Source: JBNAGF01 sp049801055
GTDB lineage: Bacteria; Pseudomonadota; Alphaproteobacteria; Rhodobacterales; Rhodobacteraceae
Direction: 5' to 3'
Assembly: GCF_049801055.1 (NCBI RefSeq)
Contig: NZ_JBNAGF010000006.1
Coordinates: 1 to 64,000, forward strand
DNA length: 64,000 bases
The translations under genes were made by a program, and so were the position numbers. Positions 51,882 to 61,379 of the stretch are shown here, one piece after another. The notes beneath the pieces are model-generated. The model had not been told where the DNA came from. It did not search any database and was given only the letters and a program-made list of their open reading frames with translations. Numbering within the stretch: the stretch's first letter is position 1; each line of letters starts with the position of its first letter.

Positions 51882-53068
51882 CATGCCGTCCTGCGCATGG
51901 CCGCGCATTGCGCGGCAAAGTCGCATAGTTTTTCCATCGCGGCGGCGAATTTCGTGTCGTCCACGGTCAATGCCACGCGGATATGCCCTGTTGCGGCCTG
52001 TCCAAAGCTTTCACCGGGCATGACCGCAATCCGGTGGGCGTCGAGCAGAGCGTTGGCGAACTCTTCGCCGGTCATCCCGGTCGCCCTGACATCCAGCATC
52101 AGATACATCGCGCCCTGCGCTGGCACGAGGCCCAGCAGATTTTGACGGGCAAGGATCTGTTGGGCAACGGCGCGGCGGGTCCTGAACGGGGCTGCGATCT
52201 CCTGTTCGAGATCACATCCCTGTTTCAGTGCATATTCTGCAGCATCTTGAATGTATCCGGGTACGCCGTAGGTCGTATGGGTCGACAGATTGATCAGGTG
52301 CTCTACCGCCTCCTGCGGGCCTACGATCCAACCGCAGCGTGACCCGGTCATGGCGTGGGATTTCGACATTGAGCCCACCACCAAAGTGCGGTCTGCCATG
52401 GCGGGCAACGCCCGAGGTGAGATGTGTTCGCCTTCCCAGACCTGCGTGTCATAAACCTCATCGGAGATCAGCCAGAGATCTCTTCGGCGGCAAACCTCCG
52501 CAATCTCCTTAAGGGTATCTTGGGAGTATACGACCCCGGTAGGGTTGTTGGGCGTGTTGATGAGCAGTGACACGGCATCTTCTGCGGCAGCATCGACATC
52601 TGCGGCTTTGGGTTGGAACGCGTTCTCGGCCCGGGCCTGCACGGCGCGGGCCGTTGCGCCAACGCCACGGATGGTGCCGGGATACGTGGCATAGTAGGGA
52701 TCGAAATAGAGCGCCGTATCGCCCGCATCGCAGACCGCTGCGTGGGCCGCAAAGAGCGCGGCTTGTCCACCCGGCGTGATCACCACATTGTCGCGTGTGG
52801 TCAACACGCCGGTCCGCTCCTGAACCCGGGCGGCGACCTGGTCGCGCAGCGAAGGAATGCCGGGAACCGAGGCATAGCCGGTATGGCCGCCGCGCGCCGC
52901 GGCGTCCATCGTCGCGAGGATCGACGGGGCCGTACGGATGTCATGCTCACCAATGGTCAGCTCTGTGACGTCGATACCGTCCGAGATCATCTGACGGGAC
53001 CGGTAGAAGACGTCCCATCCGTCCGATCCTCCGCCGGTCAGGTGCGTGATGCGATGCGAGAGTTTCAT
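51881..53068 (-). CDS. PLP-dependent aminotransferase
   Basis: A 395-residue fold-type I aminotransferase. Landmarks: YASVPGIPSLRDQVAARV, ITPGGQAALFAAHAAV, YYATYPGTIR, NTPNNPTGVVYS, SDEVYDTQVWEGE, PLP Lys in GSMSKSHAMTGSRCGWIVG, and VALTVDDTKFAAA near the end. Broad-specificity aspartate/aromatic-type enzymes look like this. It has no obvious operon partner; the MmcQ/YjbR gene follows upstream on the same strand after ~60 bases. Confidence 0.9.
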   Translation of the reverse strand: MKLSHRITHLTGGGSDGWDVFYRSRQMISDGIDVTELTIGEHDIRTAPSILATMDAAARGGHTGYASVPGIPSLRDQVAARVQERTGVLTTRDNVVITPGGQAALFAAHAAVCDAGDTALYFDPYYATYPGTIRGVGATARAVQARAENAFQPKAADVDAAAEDAVSLLINTPNNPTGVVYSQDTLKEIAEVCRRRDLWLISDEVYDTQVWEGEHISPRALPAMADRTLVVGSMSKSHAMTGSRCGWIVGPQEAVEHLINLSTHTTYGVPGYIQDAAEYALKQGCDLEQEIAAPFRTRRAVAQQILARQNLLGLVPAQGAMYLMLDVRATGMTGEEFANALLDAHRIAVMPGESFGQAATGHIRVALTVDDTKFAAAMEKLCDFAAQCAAMRRTA

Positions 53069-53131
53069 TATCCTGTTACCCGAGTTTCCCCGACCTGCAT
53101 TTTTGGAGAGGCGCAGAGCCGATTGCCTTTG

Positions 53132-53482
53132 TCAATCGCGTTTGCGCTCGGGCAATGTCGCTTGCAGTTTTTTCGTCAATGCGCCGCGCACGATGTCGTA
53201 TGAGCTGTGCAGGCGATGGCGCAATTCGTCCGTTTCGGTCTCCATCGGCAACCGGATCCAGCTGCGGTGGAAGTAGGGGGCCTTTTCGCCGATACCGGCC
53301 TCGATCAGCATCTGTGCAGTCTCGACATCGGGCGTCTTGACGGAAACGCCGTCTGCCATGGATCCGATGCAGGCGAACATCTTGCCGCAAACTTTCCATG
53401 CATCATGGCCTCCGCCCCAAGGGTCGGAAACTTCGGCGCCGGGCAGGGCGCGGCAGATGTCATTGATACGATCGCGGCTCAT
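53132..53482 (-). CDS. MmcQ/YjbR-family protein
   Basis: A 116-residue cytoplasmic protein of the MmcQ/YjbR (CyaY-like fold) family, motifs LPGAEVSDPWGGGHDAWKVCGKMFACIG, and a C-terminal SSYDIVRGALTKKL. Function unknown; predicted small DNA-binding protein. Start ATG at 53482 gives the family length. Reads away from cysS (216 bases between the starts). Confidence 0.85.
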   Translation of the reverse strand: MSRDRINDICRALPGAEVSDPWGGGHDAWKVCGKMFACIGSMADGVSVKTPDVETAQMLIEAGIGEKAPYFHRSWIRLPMETETDELRHRLHSSYDIVRGALTKKLQATLPERKRD

Positions 53483-53698
53483 GCCGGCCAGCTTGCCGCA
53501 GAGCGGTGTGTCACTCAAGTCTTGGCGAAAACCGGGCGGCGTGATAGGTGTCGGGCCATGAACCGGATCATTCGCCTCATTACCTGCTGCATTACCTGCT
53601 GAAATTATCGCGGGCCGGTTTCTTTCGTTTTCATCGCCGAGACAAGTTGCTAAGCCCGCGCCAACGCGCAAGCCGCTGCTGTTCAAGGAAACGACCCG

Positions 53699-55075
53699 AT
53701 GACGACAATCAAGCTGCATAACACCCGGACCAGGACGAAAGAGGATTTCGTTCCGATCGATGACGCGAATGTCCGGATGTATGTCTGTGGCCCGACGGTT
53801 TATGATCGGGCGCATCTGGGCAATGCGCGGCCCGTTGTCGTGTTTGATGTTCTCTATCGCCTATTGCGCGAGGTCTATGGGTCCGATCACGTCACATATG
53901 TGCGCAATTTCACCGATGTGGATGACAAGATCAACGCGCGTGCGGCCGAGAGCGGACGGCCGATTGGCGAGATCACCGCCGAAACAACCCAGTGGTTTTT
54001 GGATGACATGGGGGCGCTCGGCGCGCTCGAGCCCGACCACATGCCCCGGGCAACCCAGTATATCGGCCAGATGATCGCGATGATCGAAACCCTGATCGAA
54101 AAGGGTCATGCCTATGCCGCCGAGGGCCATGTTCTGTTCGCCGTGGACAGCTGGAAAGAGAAATATGGCAAGCTGTCGGGCCGGTCGGTTGACGACATGA
54201 TCGCCGGCGCCCGTGTTGAGGTGGCTCCCTACAAGAGGAACCCGATGGATTTCGTGCTGTGGAAACCCTCATCCGAGGACCTGCCGGGCTGGGAAAGCCC
54301 GTGGGGCCGGGGTCGGCCGGGCTGGCATATCGAGTGCTCGGCCATGGCCCATGAACTTCTGGGCGAGAGCTTTGACATCCATGGCGGTGGCAACGACCTG
54401 ATGTTCCCGCACCATGAAAACGAGATCGCTCAAAGCTGCTGCGCGCATCCGACCGGCGATTTCGCGCGTTTCTGGCTGCATAACGAGATGCTGCAGGTCG
54501 AGGGCAAGAAGATGTCCAAGTCGTTGGGCAATTTCTTCACTGTGCATGACTTGCTGGACCAGGGCGTTCCGGGCGAGGTGATCAGGTTCGTGTTCCTGTC
54601 GACCCACTATCGCAAGCCGATGGACTGGACCGAGAAGAAGGCGCGGGAGGCGGAAACGACCCTGCGCAAGTGGCGGGCGCTGACAGCGGGCATCGAGCCC
54701 GCTGCCCGCGCGGCCCCCTCTGTCATCGCGGCGCTGGCCGATGACCTCAATACGGCGGGCGCCATTGCCGAATTGCACCGGTTTGCTGCAGAAGGGGATG
54801 CCGCAGGGCTGTTGACCTCCGCGCAGATGCTGGGGCTGTTGACCGAAGAGATGGGTGCATGGGTATCCGATCAAGGGGATGTAGACCTGTCGGAGCACGA
54901 GACGCGCTTGTTCGAAGCGCGTAAGACGGCCATGGAAACCAAGGACTTCTCGGAAGTGGATCGATTGAAGGCAGGTTATGTCGCAGCGGGATTGGAAGTG
55001 CGGATGAGCAAGGCAGGTGTGGAACTCGTGCCGGGAGCGGGCTTTGATGCTGCCAAGCTGGAGGCGGTCGAATGA
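53699..55075 (+). CDS. cysS: cysteine--tRNA ligase
   Basis: Charges tRNA-Cys. The 458-residue class I synthetase has CGPTVYDRAHLGNARP (HIGH as HLGN), RNFTDVDDKIN, the zinc-site HGGGNDLMFPHHENEIAQSC and KKMSKSLGNF (KMSKS). The C-terminal anticodon-binding domain is shortened. ATG at 53699. It overlaps cimA by 4 bases (stop 55075, start 55072). Confidence 0.96.
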   Translation: MTTIKLHNTRTRTKEDFVPIDDANVRMYVCGPTVYDRAHLGNARPVVVFDVLYRLLREVYGSDHVTYVRNFTDVDDKINARAAESGRPIGEITAETTQWFLDDMGALGALEPDHMPRATQYIGQMIAMIETLIEKGHAYAAEGHVLFAVDSWKEKYGKLSGRSVDDMIAGARVEVAPYKRNPMDFVLWKPSSEDLPGWESPWGRGRPGWHIECSAMAHELLGESFDIHGGGNDLMFPHHENEIAQSCCAHPTGDFARFWLHNEMLQVEGKKMSKSLGNFFTVHDLLDQGVPGEVIRFVFLSTHYRKPMDWTEKKAREAETTLRKWRALTAGIEPAARAAPSVIAALADDLNTAGAIAELHRFAAEGDAAGLLTSAQMLGLLTEEMGAWVSDQGDVDLSEHETRLFEARKTAMETKDFSEVDRLKAGYVAAGLEVRMSKAGVELVPGAGFDAAKLEAVE

Positions 55076-56691
55076 CCAAGGAACGCCTCTTTATCTATGA
55101 CACCACGCTGCGGGACGGGCAGCAGACCCACGGCGTTCAGTTTTCGACCGCGGAAAAGGTTCAGATCGCCGAGGCGCTCGATGCGTTGGGCGTCGATTAT
55201 ATCGAGGGCGGCTGGCCCGGCGCCAACCCGACCGACAGCGCTTTCTTCGATGCCGCCCCGAAAACAACGGCGCGGCTGACCGCCTTTGGCATGACCAAAC
55301 GGTCGGGCCGGTCGGCCGAGAATGATGATGTCTTGGCGGCCGTTATGAACGCCGGCACCGGCACCGTCTGTCTTGTCGGCAAGTCACATGACTATCATGT
55401 GACCGATGCGCTGGGCATTCCGCTTGAGGAAAACGTTGAAAATGTTGCCGCCTCGATGGCGCATATCGTTGCGCAAGGCCGCGAGGCTCTGTTTGACGCC
55501 GAGCATTTCTTTGACGGCTACAAGGACAATCCCGACTATGCCCTGCAGGTCTGCAAGGCGGCGCTTGATGCCGGAGCGCGGTGGGTGGTGCTCTGCGATA
55601 CCAACGGCGGCGCTCTGCCTGCCGAAGTCGGGCGGATCGTTTCCGAGGTGATCGCCGCAGGGATCCCCGGAGATCGTCTGGGAATTCACACCCATAACGA
55701 CACCGAAAATGCAGTGGCCTGTTCATTGGCTGCCGTGGATGCGGGAGCCCGGCAGGTTCAAGGCACCCTCAACGGGCTCGGTGAACGGTGCGGAAATGCA
55801 AACCTGACCTCGCTGATCCCGACACTCCTGCTGAAAGAGCCTTATGCCAGCCGCCTTGAGACGGGGATCACACCGGAGGCGCTCGCCGGGCTGCGCCAGA
55901 TCTCGCGGATGCTGGACGACATACTGAACCGGGTACCTATGAAACAGGCGCCCTATGTGGGGGCGTCCGCGTTTGCGCATAAGGCGGGTCTGCATGCCAG
56001 CGCCATCCTCAAGGACCCTTCGACCTACGAACATGTGGCGCCCGAAGCGATTGGCAACACCCGCGTCATCCCAATGTCGAACCAAGCCGGACAGTCGAAC
56101 CTGCGCAAGCGACTTTCCGACGCGGGGATCGAGGTGGCAAAGGGAGATCCCGCCCTTGGCCGCATCCTCGACCGGATCAAGTCGCGCGAGGGCGAGGGTT
56201 ATTCCTACGACACGGCTCAGGCCAGCTTCGAGTTGCTTGCCCGCGAGGAGCTGGGCCAGATGCCCGAATTCTTTGAGGTCAAGCGATACAAGGTGACGGT
56301 TGAGCGCCGCAAGAACAAGTACAACAAAATGGTCAGCCTGTCAGAGGCGGTCGTGGTCGCCAAGGTCGACGGCGAAAAACGCCTTTCGGTCAGCGAATCT
56401 CTCGACGAGACCGGCAGCGATCGCGGCCCGGTCAACGCATTGGCCAAGGCACTGGTCAAGGATCTGGGGCGCTATTCTGCGATCCTCGGTGACATGCGCC
56501 TTGTGGATTTCAAGGTCCGCATTACGCAGGGTGGAACCGAAGCGGTTACCCGCGTCATCATCGACAGCGAAGACGGGCAGGGGCGCAGCTGGTCCACCGT
56601 CGGGGTCAGCGCCAACATCGTCGATGCGTCATTCGAGGCGCTGCTGGCGGCGATCCAATGGAAACTGCTGCGCGACGGAGCAACGGTGTGA
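55072..56691 (+). CDS. cimA: citramalate synthase
   Basis: Makes (R)-citramalate from pyruvate and acetyl-CoA, the first step of the threonine-independent isoleucine route. The 539-residue product has the DRE-TIM metallolyase motif YDTTLRDGQQTHGVQFS at the N-terminus, the HTHNDT metal site in LGIHTHNDTENAVACS, and a C-terminal LeuA-type allosteric domain (about 400-539). Length and motifs fit CimA rather than 2-isopropylmalate synthase. Coupled to cysS upstream and to the methyltransferase downstream (TGATG). Confidence 0.93.
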   Translation: MTKERLFIYDTTLRDGQQTHGVQFSTAEKVQIAEALDALGVDYIEGGWPGANPTDSAFFDAAPKTTARLTAFGMTKRSGRSAENDDVLAAVMNAGTGTVCLVGKSHDYHVTDALGIPLEENVENVAASMAHIVAQGREALFDAEHFFDGYKDNPDYALQVCKAALDAGARWVVLCDTNGGALPAEVGRIVSEVIAAGIPGDRLGIHTHNDTENAVACSLAAVDAGARQVQGTLNGLGERCGNANLTSLIPTLLLKEPYASRLETGITPEALAGLRQISRMLDDILNRVPMKQAPYVGASAFAHKAGLHASAILKDPSTYEHVAPEAIGNTRVIPMSNQAGQSNLRKRLSDAGIEVAKGDPALGRILDRIKSREGEGYSYDTAQASFELLAREELGQMPEFFEVKRYKVTVERRKNKYNKMVSLSEAVVVAKVDGEKRLSVSESLDETGSDRGPVNALAKALVKDLGRYSAILGDMRLVDFKVRITQGGTEAVTRVIIDSEDGQGRSWSTVGVSANIVDASFEALLAAIQWKLLRDGATV

Positions 56692-57410
56692 TGGACTGGG
56701 ACAATTTCTTTTTGGTGCACAAGGGGTTGGAACGGGAAGGACCGGGGTCGCCCGATGATGTGATCTGGACGCTCGAGCAGACCGGATTGCGGGGCGAGCT
56801 GTCGGTGTTTGACGGCGGATGCGGCCCGGGCGCGGACCTCGAGACACTGGCCGAGGCGTTGCCCGAGGCCCGGATAACCGGCGTGGACGCGCAGCCGCAA
56901 TTCATCGAAGAGGCACAGGCCCGATGCGCCCGGTTCGGGGACCGCGTGCTGGCCCGGGTCGGCGACATGGCGGATCCGGGCGGACCGCACGATCTGATCT
57001 GGTCTGCCGGGGCGCTCTATTTTCTGGGCATCACCGAGGGCCTGAACCTGTGGCGCAAGGCGTTGAAACCGGGCGGTTGGGTGGCCTTTTCCGAACCCGT
57101 CATGTTGCCGGGAGAACGGACCGAGCCTGAGCTGGCATTTTGGGAAGAGTATCCGGCGATCACTGGTCTCGACGGGATCCGGGCGCGGGTCGAGGCCGCA
57201 GGTTTTTCGGTTGCCGATCACAGGCTGATCATCGGCGAGCCCTGGGCGGCATATTATGGGCCGATGCGTGAGCGCATCGCAGAGTTGCGCGCCGACAATC
57301 CCGGGACTGATCTGGCAGCGATGCTGGATCTCAACGAGCGAGAGGCGGACCTCTGGCAAGCCGCGTCTGACCGGATCGCCTATGCACTGCTGCTGGTACG
57401 GCCCGCGTGA
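56691..57410 (+). CDS. class I SAM-dependent methyltransferase
   Basis: A 239-residue methyltransferase with motif I VFDGGCGPGADLETLAEALP (around 38-58), motif II AQPQFIEEAQARC, and ALYFLGITEGLNLWRKALKPGGWVAFSE. The ATG overlaps the cimA stop (TGATG). Substrate unknown; it follows cysS-cimA and precedes the squalene/phytoene-synthase-like gene, to which it is coupled by a 4-base overlap. Confidence 0.82.
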   Translation: MDWDNFFLVHKGLEREGPGSPDDVIWTLEQTGLRGELSVFDGGCGPGADLETLAEALPEARITGVDAQPQFIEEAQARCARFGDRVLARVGDMADPGGPHDLIWSAGALYFLGITEGLNLWRKALKPGGWVAFSEPVMLPGERTEPELAFWEEYPAITGLDGIRARVEAAGFSVADHRLIIGEPWAAYYGPMRERIAELRADNPGTDLAAMLDLNEREADLWQAASDRIAYALLLVRPA

Positions 57411-58183
57411 CATTCGACGCGGACCTGACCGCCTGCGCGGCCTTGGTGGAAAAGGCTGATCCTGATCGGTTTTCCGCCACGATGGCCGCGCCGGTTGCAG
57501 CCCGGCGGGTTCTGTTTCCGATCTATGCGATGAATGTTGAGGTTTCCCGGGCTCCGTGGGTGACGCAAGAGGCGATGATCGCCGAGATGCGCCTGCAGTG
57601 GTGGCGCGATGCGCTGGCCGAAATCGCCGCCGCCGGTCCGGTTCGGCGGCACGAGGTGGTAACCCCGCTGGCCCGGGCTCTGACACCGGCTCTGGCGGCC
57701 CAGCTCGATGCCTATGTGGCCGTGCGCCGTTGGGATATCTATCGCGATCCGTTCGAAGATGCCGCTCATCTCGACAGCTACATCGATCAGAGCGCTGCGA
57801 CCCTGATGTGGGTGAGCACCCAGGCTTTGGGGCAGGCAGACGAGGCAACCGTGCGCAACCTCGGATATGCCGCTGGTGTTGCTGGGTTCCTGCGGGCGGT
57901 TCCTGAACTAGAGATGCGGGGCCGGGTGCCATTGTTCGACGGAACGCCCGAGGGCGTCCGAGCGCTGGCCACTTCGGCAATGGACAAGCTGAAAACTGCG
58001 CGAGCCAATAGACGTCTCATCTCAGCCCAGGCCCGGCCCGCGTTGCTCACGGCTTGGCAGGCCAGTTCGGTCCTCAGGCAGGTCATCGACGATCCGCGTC
58101 GAGTGGCTGATGGGCGGTTGGGGCAGAGCCGGTTCCACACGCACGCGGGTTTGGTCTGGCAGTCGCTCACCGGACGCTGGTGA
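57407..58183 (+). CDS. squalene/phytoene synthase-like protein (NDUFAF6-like)
   Basis: A 258-residue all-helical protein of the squalene/phytoene synthase superfamily (FPIYAMNVEVSRAPWVTQEAMIAEMRLQWWRDAL, SYIDQSAATLMWVSTQALG). It lacks the two complete DxxxD prenyl-diphosphate motifs of true synthases, and resembles NDUFAF6/SicilyC-type assembly factors of complex I found in mitochondria and alphaproteobacteria. Start GTG at 57407, overlapping the methyltransferase by 4 bases. A complex I role is inference; it is not likely to make squalene. Confidence 0.72.
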   Translation: MTFDADLTACAALVEKADPDRFSATMAAPVAARRVLFPIYAMNVEVSRAPWVTQEAMIAEMRLQWWRDALAEIAAAGPVRRHEVVTPLARALTPALAAQLDAYVAVRRWDIYRDPFEDAAHLDSYIDQSAATLMWVSTQALGQADEATVRNLGYAAGVAGFLRAVPELEMRGRVPLFDGTPEGVRALATSAMDKLKTARANRRLISAQARPALLTAWQASSVLRQVIDDPRRVADGRLGQSRFHTHAGLVWQSLTGRW

Positions 58184-58244
58184 GGCCGGTTCGGGCCGGT
58201 TTTACGCAAACCCGGCATGCCGGCACAACGCGAACGGATCAGCG

Positions 58245-59510
58245 TCAGGCGCGTGTTTCAGTTGGCCTCAGTGTCAGCCAGATCAGTGCACCTCCAGCCA
58301 GAACAAGGAACGGTGCCATGGCGAGGTTTACCGAGGTCCAGCCTTCGACGGGCGTGCCACCGGAACAGTTCATTAGCCCCCCGCTGGCCAGAGAGGCAAA
58401 GGTGACGCCACCAAATACCAGAAGATCGTTCAGGCCCTGCATCCGGCCGCGTTCCTCGGGGCTGTGCGCGCTTGCCAGCATTGTGGTTGCGCCGATAAAG
58501 CCGAAATTCCACCCCACGCCCAGCAGGATCAGAGCAATAAAGAAATTGTTCAGATCGACGCCCTGCAGGGCAACCGCGCCGGCGGCGGCGAGAATGACAA
58601 GACCTAAAGCTACGATCTTTTCGACCCCGAACCGGGCGATCAAGTGTCCGGTAAAAAAGGACGGGGCGAACATGGCAAGCACGTGGCCGGTAACCACATC
58701 TGCGGCATTGCCTTCGGTGAAACCGCAACCCACCACCGCCAGAGGGGTCGATGTCATCACCAGGTTCATCAACGCGTAGGACACCATGGCGCAAATCACC
58801 GCCACGGCGATCCGGGGCGTCGTGATCAGCTCCCAACGGGTGCGACCACGCGGGGCGTTCTCTGCCGGAGGAGTGGGGCGGGGAATGTCGATGAGAAAAA
58901 ACAACAAGGCCCCAATCACGTTGATCGCGATCACGGCCAGATAAGTTCCCATGAACGGAACCACAAAGGCCTGGCTGGTCGCCTTGACCAATTGCGGGCC
59001 CAGCACGGCCGAAACCAGTCCGCCCGCCATCACGTACGAGATCGCCTTGGGCCGGAACGCATCGGATGCGGTATCGGCTGCAGCAAAGCGATAGAAGCCC
59101 TGCGCGCTCATATAGAACCCGGTAAAAAAGCTCCCAAGCAGGAACAGGGAGAACGAGCCGTAGTAGAGGCCGTAGGCTCCGATCAGACCGCCGAGCGCAC
59201 CGCCCAGCGTGCCAATAAAGAACCCGGTTCGACGCCCCCAGCGCTGCATGATTGCCGAGATAGGTGTCGCTGCCATCATCGAGCCGAGAACGATCAGCGA
59301 GATCGGCAGCGTTGCGAGGCAGGCATTTGCCGCCAGCGATTGCCCGGCCAGTCCGCCGATGGTGAAGATCATCGGCATCTGGGCGCCAAGGAATGCCTGA
59401 GCGGCCACCAGAACGGCCACGTTCCGTTTGGCTTTGCTGTCGCTCTGCGCGGGCGAAGGCATGGGACTCGAGAGGGTCATGGCCGCATCCGTATCGGTGA
59501 ATCCGGTCAC
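58245..59510 (-). CDS. MFS transporter
   Basis: A 421-residue inner-membrane transporter with about 12 hydrophobic segments (AVLVAAQAFLGAQMPMIFTI, LATLPISLIVLGSMM, GFFIGTLGGALGGLIGAYGLYYG and others). The loop RWGRRTGFF between the first helices is the MFS signature R-x-G-R-R. Resembles the YcaD/drug-efflux-like group; substrate unknown. GTG at 59510 or ATG at 59480 may be the start. It is divergent from the alkA gene. Confidence 0.85.
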   Translation of the reverse strand: MTGFTDTDAAMTLSSPMPSPAQSDSKAKRNVAVLVAAQAFLGAQMPMIFTIGGLAGQSLAANACLATLPISLIVLGSMMAATPISAIMQRWGRRTGFFIGTLGGALGGLIGAYGLYYGSFSLFLLGSFFTGFYMSAQGFYRFAAADTASDAFRPKAISYVMAGGLVSAVLGPQLVKATSQAFVVPFMGTYLAVIAINVIGALLFFLIDIPRPTPPAENAPRGRTRWELITTPRIAVAVICAMVSYALMNLVMTSTPLAVVGCGFTEGNAADVVTGHVLAMFAPSFFTGHLIARFGVEKIVALGLVILAAAGAVALQGVDLNNFFIALILLGVGWNFGFIGATTMLASAHSPEERGRMQGLNDLLVFGGVTFASLASGGLMNCSGGTPVEGWTSVNLAMAPFLVLAGGALIWLTLRPTETRA

Positions 59511-59604
59511 TCACAAGCCGGTTGCGTGTGGGTGAGAGAGGCTTAAACTCCGATCGGATTGAGTTTCCAGAATGTGACGTTGCGTCAAAGTACGGAGAGT
59601 TGCG

Positions 59605-60237
59605 ATGCCCGTGGGCCGCATCATCGAAACACCCGCCTGCGTGGCTGAAGGGGCGGAATGGCTGGCCGGTAGCGACCCCAGAATGGCGGCTGCGTTAGAA
59701 CAGACCGGGCCGTTGCCGTTGCGGCGCAAGCCCGACGGTTTCGACCAGTTGCTCAGCGCCATCGTCAGTCAGCAGGTCAGTGTTGCCTCGGCCAACGCGA
59801 TCTGGGGCCGGATGCGGGCGGCCCGTCTGACAGGTCCGCGCAAGATCCGTTGGGCCAGCGACGATGATCTGCGGGCCGTTGGGCTCAGCCGCCAGAAAAT
59901 CCGCTATGCTCGGGCGCTCGCAGAGGCCGGGATCGATTACAAGTCGCTGCGGGATGCTCCGACCGAAGACGTGATCGCCACGCTTGTTGAGGTGCCCGGC
60001 ATCGGAATTTGGACCGCCGAGATCTACGCGATGTTCAGCCTCGGCCGCGCGGATGTCTTTGCGCCCGGCGATCTGGCCCTGCAGGAAGCGGCGCGGATCC
60101 TGTTTGATCTGCCTGATCGGCCCAAAGAGCGTGAACTGCGCGAGATGGCCGCGGCATGGTCGCCGTGGCGGTCGGTTGCGGCCCGTTTGCTCTGGGCCTA
60201 TTACCGGGTGGCAAAGGAACGGGAAGGGATCCGATGA
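59605..60237 (+). CDS. alkA: DNA-3-methyladenine glycosylase (AlkA type)
   Basis: Removes alkylated bases in base excision repair. The 210-residue protein has an HhH-GPD domain with LSAIVSQQVSVASANAIWGR, and the HhH-Gly/Pro-Asp motif in VEVPGIGIWTAEIYAMFSLGRADVFAPGDLALQEAARI (catalytic Asp after GPD, here P-G-D). It is shorter than E. coli AlkA because the N-terminal domain is missing. Coupled to the esterase downstream by ATGA. No SOS box was seen before it. Confidence 0.88.
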   Translation: MPVGRIIETPACVAEGAEWLAGSDPRMAAALEQTGPLPLRRKPDGFDQLLSAIVSQQVSVASANAIWGRMRAARLTGPRKIRWASDDDLRAVGLSRQKIRYARALAEAGIDYKSLRDAPTEDVIATLVEVPGIGIWTAEIYAMFSLGRADVFAPGDLALQEAARILFDLPDRPKERELREMAAAWSPWRSVAARLLWAYYRVAKEREGIR

Positions 60238-60899
60238 CACGAGTATTGAACGCCGGCCGGAAAGAGCCGCTTTCCGGGCAAACCCGCTCGGTCGTAGTCT
60301 TTGTGCACGGGTATGGGGCCAACGGCGCCGACCTGCTTGGGCTGGCGGACCCCTTGGGTGAGCATTTGCCCGACACTCTGTTTGTTGCCCCGGATGCGCC
60401 CGAAAGCATTCCGGGCATGCCTTTCGGCTATCAATGGTTTCCAATTCCGTGGATCGACGGCTCCTCGGAAGAGGAAGCGCGGCGCGGCATGGAAATGGCT
60501 GTCGACGATTTCAACGCCTTTCTTGATGCATTGATAGTGGATGAGGACGTGCTGCCTGAGCAGGTGGTGCTGTTCGGATTCTCGCAAGGCACGATGATGA
60601 GCCTGCACGTCGCCCCCCGCCGCGAGGATCCGGTTTCCGGGATCGTCGCGTTCTCGGGCCGTCTGCTGGAGCCTGATCTTCTGGTGGATGAGGTTGTCAG
60701 CAAGATGCCGATTTTGTTGGTTCACGGCGACGTTGACGATGTGGTGCCGCCGCAATCCTTGCCCGAAGCCGCTGACGCGCTTCAGAAGGCGGGATTCGAG
60801 GATATCTATGCGCATGTGATGAAAGGCACCGGCCACGGTATCGCGCCGGATGGGCTCAGCGTGGCGCTGGCCTTCATGCGAGACAAACTCAGCCTGTAA
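60234..60899 (+). CDS. alpha/beta hydrolase (phospholipase/carboxylesterase)
   Basis: A 221-residue alpha/beta-hydrolase of the acyl-protein-thioesterase/carboxylesterase family: oxyanion region VVFVHGYGANGADLL, nucleophile Ser in VLFGFSQGTMMSLH, catalytic Asp in LVHGDVDDVVPP and His in GTGHGIAPDG. Start ATG at 60234 is within the alkA stop (ATGA). Cytoplasmic. Substrate not known. Confidence 0.88.
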   Translation: MTRVLNAGRKEPLSGQTRSVVVFVHGYGANGADLLGLADPLGEHLPDTLFVAPDAPESIPGMPFGYQWFPIPWIDGSSEEEARRGMEMAVDDFNAFLDALIVDEDVLPEQVVLFGFSQGTMMSLHVAPRREDPVSGIVAFSGRLLEPDLLVDEVVSKMPILLVHGDVDDVVPPQSLPEAADALQKAGFEDIYAHVMKGTGHGIAPDGLSVALAFMRDKLSL

Positions 60900-60950
60900 A
60901 ATCGAAACAGGGTCAGATGATTGCGCGGCCCTTTGTTGTCGCCCTGTCGG

Positions 60951-61367
60951 CTATTGCCACAGCCGGCTTTCGGCGAATTCCAGCGAGTTTCCCGCCGGGT
61001 CTCGTACATAAAGAGACCGGGCGCCGTTCGGCCAGTCGAACTCGGCGTCTATCGTGACGCCCGCCTGCTCGAGCCGGGCGCGCATCGCCGTGATACCCTC
61101 GCGGTCAAGCGTGAGACAGGCATGCCCCGGCCCATGCCCGCCATGAGGCGGGACTGGCAGGCGCGGATTGGACGGTGGATTGATGGTCAGTTCAGGGTTG
61201 AAGATCAGCAGGACCGAGGCACCGGCACGAAAGAACACGCGACGGTTTGCGACCCGCTGAATTTTCTCGAGCCCGAGCAACTGCTCATAAAAGTCTTCCG
61301 CCGCATCGAGATCGCCAGCATAAAGGGCGGCTTCCAGAATGCCGGTTATCTGAGCGGTTTCGACCAT
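60951..61367 (-). CDS. VOC (glyoxalase/bleomycin-resistance) family protein
   Basis: A 138-residue vicinal-oxygen-chelate protein: EAALYAGDLDAAEDFYEQLLGLE at the N-terminus, the metal-binding His/Glu positions in GPGHACLTLD and the C-terminal SLYVRDPAGNSLEFAESR. One VOC module pair, metal-dependent dioxygenase, glyoxalase or resistance protein; no substrate can be assigned. Monocistronic or with the pseudouridine synthase (12 bases between). Confidence 0.85.
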   Translation of the reverse strand: MVETAQITGILEAALYAGDLDAAEDFYEQLLGLEKIQRVANRRVFFRAGASVLLIFNPELTINPPSNPRLPVPPHGGHGPGHACLTLDREGITAMRARLEQAGVTIDAEFDWPNGARSLYVRDPAGNSLEFAESRLWQ

Positions 61368-61379
61368 ACCGATACCCTA

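Noticed and set aside
56472..57980. A 502-codon minus-strand frame over cimA and the methyltransferase
   Set aside because: Low-complexity Arg/Pro-rich shadow of the real genes.
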